Notes under the pieces: generated by a model | The model's input: only the letters and a program-made list of their open reading frames with translations | Database searches by the model: none | What the model was told of the DNA's origin: nothing | Program-made: the position numbers and the translations under genes | NCBI RefSeq assembly: GCF_024505145.1 | Contig: NZ_JANIAA010000009.1 | Span: 225,647 to 289,646 of the forward strand | Length of the DNA stretch: 64,000 nt | From: Streptomyces rugosispiralis | Lineage (GTDB): Bacteria > Actinomycetota > Actinomycetes > Streptomycetales > Streptomycetaceae | Direction of reading: 5' to 3' | Shown: positions 53,319 through 61,078 of the stretch, in pieces | Layout of the letters: each line of letters begins with the position of its first letter | Position numbering within the stretch: the stretch's first letter is position 1

Positions 53319-54680
53319 ATGACGGCCAAGGCGCAAGCAGCCCAGCCCTCGCTGCGCACCACCGTGCGCGATCCGCGGCGCGGCAGCCGCTCCTCGCTGC
53401 TGTGGACGCTGTACCTGCACGCTCCGCTCAGCCGCCAGGAACTCGTCCGCCGTACGGGGCTCGGCGCCACCACCGCGAGCGCGGTCATCGGCGAACTGAT
53501 CGCAGAGGGCGTCGTCACGGAAGAGAGCGTCGTTGAGGACCTGGTCACCCAGGAGGCCGCCACCGAGGACCTGGTCACCCAGGAGGTCGCCACCGAGAAC
53601 CTGGTCACCCAAGAGGCAGTCACCCAAGGCGCCGTCATCCAAGACGGCGTCACGGACGCGGATTCCCCCCGGCTGCGGCTGGCCTCCGAGCATTGGTACG
53701 TCATCGGCGTCGAGGCCGCCGATACCCGGGTCCGCGTAGGGCTGTTCGACCTCGCCCTCACCCAACGGGCCGGAGCCGTCTACCCGTTACCCCCCGGACC
53801 CGCCGGCCTCGAAACCGCCGTCCGCCACATCCTGACCTTCCTCGACGCCGTCATCGACGAAGCCGGAATCCCCCACGGGCACATCCTCGGCGTCGGTGTC
53901 GGCGTCTCGGCCACCGGCTGGGACGCCGTCCCCCTGGAGCGGCTGCTGCGCACCGGCACCGCGTTGCCCCTGCACATCGACAACGGCGCGGAGGCCCTGG
54001 GCCGGGCCGAGATGTGGTTCGGCGCGGGCCGCGGCGTCCAGCACGCCGTCGTCGCGCTCATCGGCTCCGGCGTCTCCGCGAGCGTCATCACCCACGGCTC
54101 CCCCTACCGGGGCGCCACCGACAGCGCGGGCGAGTGGGGCCACACCACCGTCCAGGCCGGAGGCCGCCGCTGCCGGTGCGGTGCCCGCGGCTGCCTGGAG
54201 GCGTACGTCGGCGCCGAGGCGGTCCTGGAGCGCTACCGCCAGGCCCGGCGCGGCCGGGTCACCCCCGGCGCCGACCAGGAGTCCGCGTTCGCCGCGCTGC
54301 TCACGGCCGCCGACACCTCGTCCGCCGCGCAGCGCGTCCTGGAGGAGGCGGCGGTGTACTTGGGCGCCGGAATCGCCAATCTCGTCAACCTCTTCAACCC
54401 CCAGCGGATCATCCTCGGCGGCTGGGCCGGGCTGATGTTCGGCGCCCGTATGCTGCCGCGGATCCGCGAGACGGTCGCCGCGCAGGCATTGCGCAGACCG
54501 TATGCCCAGACCGACATCCGGCTGTGCGGGCTCGGCCCCCACGCCGTGGCGCTCGGTGCCGCCGCCCTGCCCGTCCGCCACTTCCTGACCCAGGGCGACC
54601 GGCCCGCCCGTCGCCCGACCACCACCCCTCAAGGAGCGCTGACGCGCGTGGCCCCCACCACCCGTATGCCCGTGCCATAG
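53319..54680 (+). CDS. ROK family regulator (second), with repeat insertion
   Basis: A 453-residue paralogue of the preceding regulator: winged helix SRQELVRRTGLGATTASAVI, the zinc motif CRCGARGCLEAYVG and the C-terminal NLFNPQRIILGGWAGLMFG are all kept. Two changes are clear. The wing region is replaced by a 10-residue repeat (EDLVTQEAAT-type, about four copies, 30-bp DNA units at 53535-53640). About 16 residues around the usual PGVVEQG segment of the N-lobe are deleted (VGVSATGWDAVPL). Sugar binding may be altered. GGAGGTGA precedes ATG 53319. It probably controls the downstream GH16 gene. Confidence 0.85.
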   Translation: MTAKAQAAQPSLRTTVRDPRRGSRSSLLWTLYLHAPLSRQELVRRTGLGATTASAVIGELIAEGVVTEESVVEDLVTQEAATEDLVTQEVATENLVTQEAVTQGAVIQDGVTDADSPRLRLASEHWYVIGVEAADTRVRVGLFDLALTQRAGAVYPLPPGPAGLETAVRHILTFLDAVIDEAGIPHGHILGVGVGVSATGWDAVPLERLLRTGTALPLHIDNGAEALGRAEMWFGAGRGVQHAVVALIGSGVSASVITHGSPYRGATDSAGEWGHTTVQAGGRRCRCGARGCLEAYVGAEAVLERYRQARRGRVTPGADQESAFAALLTAADTSSAAQRVLEEAAVYLGAGIANLVNLFNPQRIILGGWAGLMFGARMLPRIRETVAAQALRRPYAQTDIRLCGLGPHAVALGAAALPVRHFLTQGDRPARRPTTTPQGALTRVAPTTRMPVP

Positions 54681-54782
54681 CGCGCCCGCGGACCCCGGCC
54701 CCCAACCGCCGGACACACACCTTCCCGCACCGGACCGGCACCCACCGGTCCCATCCCCCACACAGGAAGGCACCACCGTTCC

Positions 54783-55643
54783 ATGAGAAAGACTGTGCGC
54801 AACACCGTGATCGGTCTGCTCTCCGCGACCGCACTCGCGGCCACTCCCTGGTTCACCGCACCGGCCACGGCCACCACGGACACCCCCCAGACCAAAGCCG
54901 CCGCGGCCGAGTTCACCGACAACTTCGACGGCGCGGCCGGCAGCGCCGTTGACGGCTCCAAGTGGGGCCTGGAGACCGGCGACAACGTCAACAACCACGA
55001 GCGGCAGTACTACACCGACGGCAACAAGAACGCGGCGCTGGACGGCAACGGCAACCTCGTCATCACCGCCCGCAAGGAGAACCCGGCCAACTACAACTGC
55101 TGGTACGGGCAGTGTGAGTACACCTCCGCCCGCCTCAACACCGCCCAGAAGTTCACCACGGCCTCCGGCCATGTCGAGGCCCGGATGAAGCTGCCGCAGG
55201 GCCAGGGCATGTGGCCCGCCTTCTGGATGCTCGGCGACGACATCGGCAGCGCGGGCTGGCCCAACTGCGGCGAGATAGACATCATGGAGAATGTGGGCTT
55301 CGAGCCCAGCACCGTCCACGGCACCATCCACGGCCCCGGCTACTCCGGTTCGGGCGGCATCGGCGCCGGCTACACCCTGCCCAACGGCGGTAAGTTCTCC
55401 GACGACTTCCACACCTTCGCCATCGACTGGTCGCCGAACAAGATCACCTGGTCCGTCGACGGCAACGTCTACCAGACCCGCACCCCCTCGGACCTCAACG
55501 GCAACCGCTGGGTCTTCGACCACCCCTTCTACATCATCCTCAACCTGGCCGTCGGCGGTTACTGGCCCGGCGACCCGGACGGCAACACCTCCTTCCCGCA
55601 GCAGCTGGTCGTCGACTACGTCAAGGTGACGGGCGGCAGCTGA
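54783..55643 (+). CDS. secreted GH16 endo-beta-1,3-glucanase
   Basis: A 286-residue enzyme: signal peptide to about residue 30 (ATALAATPWFTAPATA), then a single GH16 jelly roll with the catalytic motif GEIDIMEN, nucleophile Glu164, Asp166 and acid/base Glu169. The aromatic cleft motifs MWPAFWMLG and FYIILNLAVGG are present. The beta-bulge type active site (ExDxxE) is that of laminarinases. There is no carbohydrate-binding module. AGGAAGG lies 12 bases before the ATG. It follows two ROK regulators, which fits glucan-derived sugar control. Confidence 0.93.
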   Translation: MRKTVRNTVIGLLSATALAATPWFTAPATATTDTPQTKAAAAEFTDNFDGAAGSAVDGSKWGLETGDNVNNHERQYYTDGNKNAALDGNGNLVITARKENPANYNCWYGQCEYTSARLNTAQKFTTASGHVEARMKLPQGQGMWPAFWMLGDDIGSAGWPNCGEIDIMENVGFEPSTVHGTIHGPGYSGSGGIGAGYTLPNGGKFSDDFHTFAIDWSPNKITWSVDGNVYQTRTPSDLNGNRWVFDHPFYIILNLAVGGYWPGDPDGNTSFPQQLVVDYVKVTGGS

Positions 55644-55693
55644 CGCGCGCGGCCGATGTGGAAGCCCGCCGAGCGGTGTGCTCGCCGGTGTCA

Positions 55694-56733
55694 TCAGCAG
55701 GGGCGGACCGCCTCCGAGACCGCCGCGACGAGGGCTTCCACATCGGCACCCCAGCGTGAGACGAGGGTGAGGTCACGGGCCGGGTCCACCCACAAGAGGT
55801 GATTGCCACCGTTGCCCCGGGCGCAGCGCCCGGTCGACGGGGCCTGTGGCCACACCACCCGGCCGTCGTTGAGCCACCACGACAGCCCGTACTCCGGTTT
55901 GACGGCACACGGCGTCCACAACGCCTCGATCCAGCGCCGCGACACGATCCGGCGCCCGGCCCACTCCCCACCGTGCAGGCAGAGTTGGCCGATACGGGCC
56001 AGGTCGAGCGCGCTGATCCACAGCCCGCCGCCCCAGTGGGCGCCGCCGGACACCACGGGCAAGCGGACGCCGCCGACGTCCACGAAGGAGTTGCCGTACC
56101 CGTGCCACGACCATGAGCCGGAGGCCCCGATGGGCTCCATGACATGGGCGCGCAGCACCTCCGGCAGCGGCCGCCGCATCAGGACGGTGAGCGCGAGAGC
56201 CGTCAGATTCACCCGTACGTCGTTGTAGGCCCACCCTTCCCCGGGCGGCCCGCCCGCCGACTCCGTCCCCTCACGGACACTCTGGGCGTCCACCCCCGTC
56301 GGCTTCCCCCACAGCTCGCCCTCCCACTGGCTCGTCTGGTCCAGCAGCTGCCGCCAGGTGATCCGCCGCCCGCGCTCATCCGCGAACTGCGGCAACTCCA
56401 CGGAGCCGCACACGGGCTCGTCCAGCCGCAGCAGTCCGTCGTCGAAGGCGACACCCGCGACGAGGGCCAGCACGCTCTTGGTCGCGCTGAAGGCCATCTC
56501 CACCCGGCCCGGATCCCCCCCCAGCGGGCCAGTACCTCACCGCGCCGCACGACCACACCACCGGGCCCGTGTCCGGCCAGCAGCGGCCCGATCACCTCGC
56601 GGTGCGAAACATCCGCCACCTGCGCCGCGAGGTAACTCTCCATGTCCTCGACCCCGCCCACGGGCCGCCCGGCCTGCCCCCGCACGGCCCGCTCCAGCGC
56701 GATGGAGTCGACCCCCGTCCAAGCATCACTCAC
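55694..56733 (-). pseudogene. beta-lactamase-family serine hydrolase with frameshift
   Basis: The N-terminal part (from GTG 56733: SDAWTGVDSIALERAVRG ... VVVRRGEVLARWG) and the C-terminal part (MAFSATKSVLALVAG with the Ser-x-x-Lys of the active site, then AYNDVRVN and HLLWVDPARDLT) are in different frames. The break is at a run of eight G residues (56515-56522, C on the plus strand). Six or nine would restore ARWG(G)DPGRVEMAFSATK. Apart from this the gene is complete and codon bias is normal on both sides. It may be a recent pseudogene, a phase-variable gene or a sequencing error. Confidence 0.8.
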
Positions 56734-56895
56734 CGGTCCATCGTCCAGTGGCTCTCCCTCTCGTGGCAACAACACCCTCCGTCCGTCCTCCTCCCACGAC
56801 CGAGCCTCACCGATGTTCCGGCCGACCGTCCGGACGTCGGCCGGACCGGCTCGCCGCGCCGTACAGGAGCGTGGTGCCCCGCGTAGCCTCGGTTC

Positions 56896-57060
56896 GTGAC
56901 TCCTCCCCGGTGTGAACGCCGGGGCTTCTCGCTATGCCGGTTGGGCGTCGCGACGGACCAGCCCGGCCCGTAGAACGTTCAGGGCGCCCACCGTGTCCGC
57001 GTGCGCGCTGTGGCCGCACGAGACGCAGTGGAACTTCTCCTGGGTGGGCCGGTTCTCCGC
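56896..57060 (-). ncRNA. probable TnpB omega-RNA (guide RNA) region
   Basis: In IS200/IS605 elements the guide RNA derives from the 3' end of tnpB and the right end, with the guide itself in the flanking DNA. Here the tnpB 3' end, the end hairpin (56905-56924) and the boundary at about 56896 are in that order. The predicted guide would start GAACCGAGGCTACGCG on the minus strand, just outside the element. The limits are inferred from the family. Confidence 0.55.
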
Positions 57061-58146
57061 TGAGACGTGCCCGCAGGTGGGACAGGTCCTGGAGGTGTTG
57101 CGGGGGTCCACGGCGATCAATTCTCGTCCGGCGCTTTCAGCCTTGGCGTGCAGGATCGTCAGGAACACCCCCCATCCGGCATCCGAGATCGAGCGGTTCA
57201 GCCCTGCCTTCGCGGCGGCCCCGTTAGACAGGAAGCCGCCGGGCCGGTCGGGGTCCGGCTTCGGCACGGGGACCTTGACCATATTGCGGATCTTGAGGTC
57301 TTCGTGTGCGATGACGTCGTGCTTGCTGACCAGATCGAGGGCTGTCTTGTGCGCGTGGTCCAGCCGCTGGAAACGTACCTTGCGGTGGAGTCCGGCGACC
57401 TTGTCCACGGCACCCTGGTGGTTGGCGGTGCGCTTGTCCCGGGGGACCCGGGGGAAGCGGGACAGTGCCTGCTGTGCGGCTTCGAGCTTCGCGGCGGCCT
57501 TCCGGCCGTGGCGTGGGTTGGATACGAACTCGCCGTTGGAATCGGCGAGGAAGTTGGCTATGCCCATGTCGATGCCGACCATGGAACCGGTCTGCGGAAG
57601 CGGTTCCGGCGCGGTCTGCTCGGCGGTCAGGATGACATACCAGCGCTGTCCTTCGCGCTTGACCGAGATCGTCTTGACGCGGCCCTTCACCGGCCGGTGC
57701 TGGTGGACCTTGACGTGTCCGATGCCTTGGAGGCGGACGCGGGTCACCGGGTCGTGCGGGGTGGAGTTCCAGCGGCAGCCGTCGCCGTCCTTGGGGAATT
57801 CCACTGTGTCGAACCAGTTCACCCCGCGAAAACGCGGGTAGCCGGGGGTCTCACCGGACTTGACCCGGCGGAAGAACGCGGCGAACGCCTTCCCCAGACG
57901 GCGAAGTGTGGCCTGCTGTGAGCTGAACGACCAGCGGCCCTGCCGCTGGGGGTCGCATGCCCGGATCTCCCTGAGCTGCGCGGACTGCTGCCCGTACGCG
58001 ATGCTCGTCTTCGAGGCGTGCCGGTAGGCGTCGCGGCGTTCCTGCAAGGCCCCGTTGTAGAGGGAGCAGTGGTCCCGCAGCATCTCGCCGAGCGAGGCCT
58101 GCTGGCCCACGGTGGGTCGCATGAGGAACTTGTACGCACGAATCAT
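56932..58146 (-). CDS. tnpB: TnpB RNA-guided nuclease
   Basis: A 404-residue OrfB/TnpB protein. The N-terminal helix-turn-helix/wedge region spans about 1-110 (RAYKFLMRPTVGQQ). The RuvC domain has all three acidic residues: Asp193 in GIDMGIANF, Glu282 in AHEDLKIRNM and Asp384 in HADTVGALN. The zinc ribbon Cys355/Cys358/Cys374/Cys377 (CPTCGH and CVSCGH) is complete. It should be active. The gene runs toward the right end and overlaps the guide RNA. ATG 58146 starts the conserved domain. Confidence 0.95.
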   Translation of the reverse strand: MIRAYKFLMRPTVGQQASLGEMLRDHCSLYNGALQERRDAYRHASKTSIAYGQQSAQLREIRACDPQRQGRWSFSSQQATLRRLGKAFAAFFRRVKSGETPGYPRFRGVNWFDTVEFPKDGDGCRWNSTPHDPVTRVRLQGIGHVKVHQHRPVKGRVKTISVKREGQRWYVILTAEQTAPEPLPQTGSMVGIDMGIANFLADSNGEFVSNPRHGRKAAAKLEAAQQALSRFPRVPRDKRTANHQGAVDKVAGLHRKVRFQRLDHAHKTALDLVSKHDVIAHEDLKIRNMVKVPVPKPDPDRPGGFLSNGAAAKAGLNRSISDAGWGVFLTILHAKAESAGRELIAVDPRNTSRTCPTCGHVSAENRPTQEKFHCVSCGHSAHADTVGALNVLRAGLVRRDAQPA

Positions 58147-58194
58147 CCGGCTCCCTCTTCGGTTGAGTTCGCCTGCCCATAATACACTTGGCGG

Positions 58195-58623
58195 ATGTCG
58201 CCACGTTGGGAACCGAACCCCGATATCCGCCGGGGAAATCACGTCGTCCACAACCTGCATGCCCACTTGGTGTTCGTCACTAAGTACCGGCGTGAGGTCT
58301 TCAACGACGAGATGCTGACGCGCTGCGAGGCGATCATGCGGGACGTGTGCGAGAGCTTCGGCGCGGAGCTGGTCGAATTCAACGGCGAAGGCGATCACAC
58401 CCACCTGCTGGTGCACTACCCGCCCAAGATCGCCCTGTCCAAGCTGGTCAACAGCCTCAAAGGTGTCAGCTCCCGCTACCTGCGCGCCGAGTACACCGGG
58501 CGGATCAACCGCATCGGCATGGGCTCGGTGTTCTGGGCCCCCTCGTACTTCGTGGGGTCATGTGGCGGCGCACCACTGAGCATCGTCAAGGACTACATCG
58601 AGAACCAGAAGCGGCCTACCTGA
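58195..58623 (+). CDS. tnpA: TnpA single-strand transposase (Y1, IS200 type)
   Basis: A 142-residue HUH transposase: metal-binding His68-x-His70 in DHTHLLVHYPP and the catalytic tyrosine Tyr134 in SIVKDYIENQ. The length and the NLHAHLVFVTKYRREVF start are normal. It is divergent from tnpB, with 48 bp between the two starts. It would cut and join single-stranded ends at the hairpins. Confidence 0.95.
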   Translation: MSPRWEPNPDIRRGNHVVHNLHAHLVFVTKYRREVFNDEMLTRCEAIMRDVCESFGAELVEFNGEGDHTHLLVHYPPKIALSKLVNSLKGVSSRYLRAEYTGRINRIGMGSVFWAPSYFVGSCGGAPLSIVKDYIENQKRPT

Positions 58624-58726
58624 CCGCCGCCCCGAAACGCAGGGAACTCCGGCGCTGCGCGCCTCCGAGCCGAGGATCGCATTCCCGCCCGGCCTGAAGG
58701 CCGGGATTCCCTGCGAAGATCAAGGG

Positions 58727-60037
58727 ATGGATACCTCTTGTGCCATCGCGGCCGTGCGGACCTGTGACCGGATCGAGGCTGGGGACGGGGAGATCCGGGC
58801 CTTTGTGCCCGAGTCCGGGCGGCGGGAGCGGTTGGGGCGTGCGGCGCGGGTGGCGGATGAGCGGTGGGGGGAGGCGGACGGGCGGCCGCCGTTGTATGGG
58901 GTCATGGTGGGGGTGAAGGACATCGTGCATGTCGAGGGGCTGCCCACGGGTGCCGGGTCGGACGTGCCCGCCGAGGCGCTGGCCGGAGCGGAGGCGTCGC
59001 TGGTCGGGCGGCTGCGGGAGGCGGGGGCGCTGGTGGCGGGCAAGACCGTGACCGCCGAGTTCGCCGCGACCGCGTCCGGGCCCACGCGCAATCCGCACCA
59101 TCTCGGCCACACCCCGGGCGGCTCCAGCAGTGGTTCGGCGGCGGCCGTGGCGGCGGGGATGGTGCCGCTCGCGGTCGGGACCCAGACGGTCGGTTCGATG
59201 ATCCGCCCGGCGGCCTACTGCGGGGTCGTCGGCTTCAAGCCGACCCACGGGCGCATCCCCTCCGACGGCGTGATCCCCAACGCCCCGACCTTCGACACCG
59301 TGGGCCTCTTCGCCCCCGACGTGGCGACCCTCGCCCCGGCGGCGGCCGTGCTGTGCGACGGATGGCGAACGTCCGGCGAGGGCGGGGAGGGCGGCGAGGG
59401 CGGCGGGGGAGGCGGGGGCGGGGAGGCGGCGGGGCGGCGGCCGGTGCTCGGCGTTCCGCTCGGGCCGTACCTCGATCGCGCCGACGCCGAGGCCAGGAGC
59501 TCCTTCGAGAAGCGGGCCGGGCATTTGGAGGCCGCCGGGTTCACGGTCCGCCGGGTGCCCTTCCCGGACGACTTCGAACGGGTCGTGGCGGAGCAGCGGG
59601 TGATCAACCGTTATGAGCTGGCGCGGACCCACGCCGTATGGTTCCCGCGCCACGGCGAGCGGTACCGCGAGCAGACCGTCGAGGCGATCCGGGAGGGACA
59701 GCGGATGGGCGACGACGCGTACGCCGCGGCCCTGCGGGCCCGTGCCGAGTTCCGCGAGCGGCTGGTGGCCGCCATGGACCGGGACGGCATCGATCTGTGG
59801 CTCACCCCGGCGGCCACGGGCCCCGCGCCGCACGGCCTGAAGAGCACCGGCGACTCCGTGCTGAGCCTCCCGTGGAGCTACGCGGGAGCCCCTGCGCTGG
59901 CGCTGCCCGCGGGCCGGGCGGCCAATTCTCTTCCGCTGGGCGTGCAGTGCGTGGCCCGGCCGGGCGCGGATGAGCGGCTGCTGGGATGGGCCCCCGATGT
60001 GGAGTCGGTCCTCGTTGGGACGTCCGCACCCGTATGA
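58727..60037 (+). CDS. amidase signature family protein
   Basis: A 436-residue amidase with the Ser-cisSer-Lys triad: Lys in MVGVKDIVHVEG, cis-Ser in TPGGSSSGSAAAVAAG and nucleophilic Ser in TQTVGSMIRPAAYCG. There is a glycine-rich insert (GEGGEGGEGGGGGGGG) near residue 220, where others have a loop. The substrate is unknown. The ATG at 58727 is only nine bases beyond the IS element, and AAGGG directly touches the start codon. The gene's own promoter may be on the other side of the element. Confidence 0.88.
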   Translation: MDTSCAIAAVRTCDRIEAGDGEIRAFVPESGRRERLGRAARVADERWGEADGRPPLYGVMVGVKDIVHVEGLPTGAGSDVPAEALAGAEASLVGRLREAGALVAGKTVTAEFAATASGPTRNPHHLGHTPGGSSSGSAAAVAAGMVPLAVGTQTVGSMIRPAAYCGVVGFKPTHGRIPSDGVIPNAPTFDTVGLFAPDVATLAPAAAVLCDGWRTSGEGGEGGEGGGGGGGGEAAGRRPVLGVPLGPYLDRADAEARSSFEKRAGHLEAAGFTVRRVPFPDDFERVVAEQRVINRYELARTHAVWFPRHGERYREQTVEAIREGQRMGDDAYAAALRARAEFRERLVAAMDRDGIDLWLTPAATGPAPHGLKSTGDSVLSLPWSYAGAPALALPAGRAANSLPLGVQCVARPGADERLLGWAPDVESVLVGTSAPV

Positions 60038-60073
60038 TGGGTTTCCAGTCCCGTGTACGGAGTTGGGGACGAG

Positions 60074-60382
60074 ATGAGTGCCAGATGGTGGCTTATGCAA
60101 GGTGAGGACGAAGTCGGCGAGTTACGCCAGTACGGGGTCGACCAGCCGGTCTTTCTGTGTCACTTCACGCCGGGCCCGGCCTGGGAAGCGGCGCGGGCGC
60201 AGTTCGAGGCGTGGTCCGCGCTGCGCGGACAGGATCCCGACGGAAGCCGTACGGCCCACGTGATCCGGTCCATCATGGACCTCGGGCTGCGCTTGGTACC
60301 CACGGACGACAGTCCATCGATGGCGCTGTTCACCGAGTGCATCCTGCGCATCGACGGCCATACCGCCCGGTTGCGCTACTGA
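60074..60382 (+). CDS. conserved hypothetical protein
   Basis: A 102-residue cytoplasmic protein (ARWWLMQGEDEVGELRQYGV, then HVIRSIMDLGLRLVPTDDS). It is predicted alpha+beta and acidic, with one cysteine in FLCHF and one in ECILR. I recognise similar Streptomyces proteins but no function. GGGGACGAG precedes ATG 60074. It ends in a terminator with a T-run. Confidence 0.7.
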   Translation: MSARWWLMQGEDEVGELRQYGVDQPVFLCHFTPGPAWEAARAQFEAWSALRGQDPDGSRTAHVIRSIMDLGLRLVPTDDSPSMALFTECILRIDGHTARLRY

Positions 60383-60396
60383 CGCTCCGCCGGGTG

Positions 60397-60424
60397 GGGG
60401 CCTTGTTGTCACGGGGCCCCTTTT
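60397..60424 (+). terminator. Rho-independent terminator
   Basis: GGGGCC and GGCCCC form a stem around a 12-base loop and are followed by TTTT at 60421-60424, rare for this genome. Confidence 0.75.
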
Positions 60425-60473
60425 CCTGGACTGGCCGCCGACGCCCCGGGCGCGCGGCCGGTAGCGTGCCTCC

Positions 60474-60929
60474 ATGGACATCGGTGATGTGGTCGAGGAC
60501 TTCGAACTGCCGGATGAGAGCGGCACCGTCCGTTCGCTCAGCGGGCTGCTGGCGGACGGCCCGGTGGTGCTGTTCTTCTATCCGGCGGCCTTCACCCCCG
60601 GCTGTACCAAACAGGCGTGCCACTTCCGGGACATCGGGGCGGAGTTCAAGGAGCTCGGCGCCCAGCCGGTCGGGGTCAGTGCCGATTCGGTCGAGAAGCA
60701 GGCGGAGTTCGCTCATGCGTACTCCTTCGGCTATCCGCTGCTGTCGGATCCGGAGGGGACCGTGCGGGAGCGGTTCGGGGTGAAGCGCGGGATCGCGGCG
60801 GTGCCGACCAAGCGGGTCACCTTTGTGATCGATACCGATCGCAAGGTGCTGGAGATCGTCAAGAGCGAGTTCCGGATGGGCGTGCACGCGGACCGGGCGC
60901 TCGATGCCCTGCGGGGCAGGAAGGCGTAA
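60474..60929 (+). CDS. BCP-type peroxiredoxin
   Basis: A 151-residue thiol peroxidase. The peroxidatic Cys is in FYPAAFTPGCTKQACHFRD and the resolving Cys lies five residues on, the bacterioferritin-comigratory-protein (PrxQ) pattern. It reduces peroxides in the cytoplasm with thioredoxin. A TAGCGT hexamer (60461-60466) ends seven bases before the ATG, so the mRNA is probably leaderless. Confidence 0.92.
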   Translation: MDIGDVVEDFELPDESGTVRSLSGLLADGPVVLFFYPAAFTPGCTKQACHFRDIGAEFKELGAQPVGVSADSVEKQAEFAHAYSFGYPLLSDPEGTVRERFGVKRGIAAVPTKRVTFVIDTDRKVLEIVKSEFRMGVHADRALDALRGRKA

Positions 60930-60974
60930 GCCGCGTACGAGCGCGGTGCGGGCGGAGTAGCCGCGACGACCCGG

Positions 60975-60995
60975 GGCCGGTCGTCACGACCGGCC
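60975..60995. terminator. palindromic terminator between convergent genes
   Basis: GGCCGGTCGT and ACGACCGGCC meet around a single base, giving a 21-bp palindrome. A partial second copy follows at about 61004-61020, and CCCCTGACCGTACGAG is repeated in tandem at 61030-61061. The region ends the peroxiredoxin and GH2 genes. Confidence 0.7.
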
Positions 60996-61078
60996 GCGAC
61001 GACGGCCCGGGGCCGGTCGCCATGACCGACCCCTGACCGTACGAGCCCCTGACCGTACGAGTCCGGACCCTACGACCG

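Larger units (their letters stand above)
56896..58718. mobile_element. IS200/IS605-family insertion sequence
   Basis: The element carries divergent tnpB (minus) and tnpA (plus), each pointing to an end. Each end has a hairpin: CCCCGG...CCGGGG (56905-56924) beyond tnpB and CCCGGCCTGAAGGCCGGG (58688-58705) beyond tnpA. On the minus strand TTGAT (58723-58719) lies directly outside the tnpA-side end, the known target/TAM of ISDra2-type elements. No target duplication or terminal inverted repeats are expected in this family. The end near 56896 may be off by a few bases. Both genes look intact. Confidence 0.88.

Noticed and set aside
53787..55694. 635-residue minus-strand frame
   Set aside because: Shadow of the second ROK gene and the GH16 gene.
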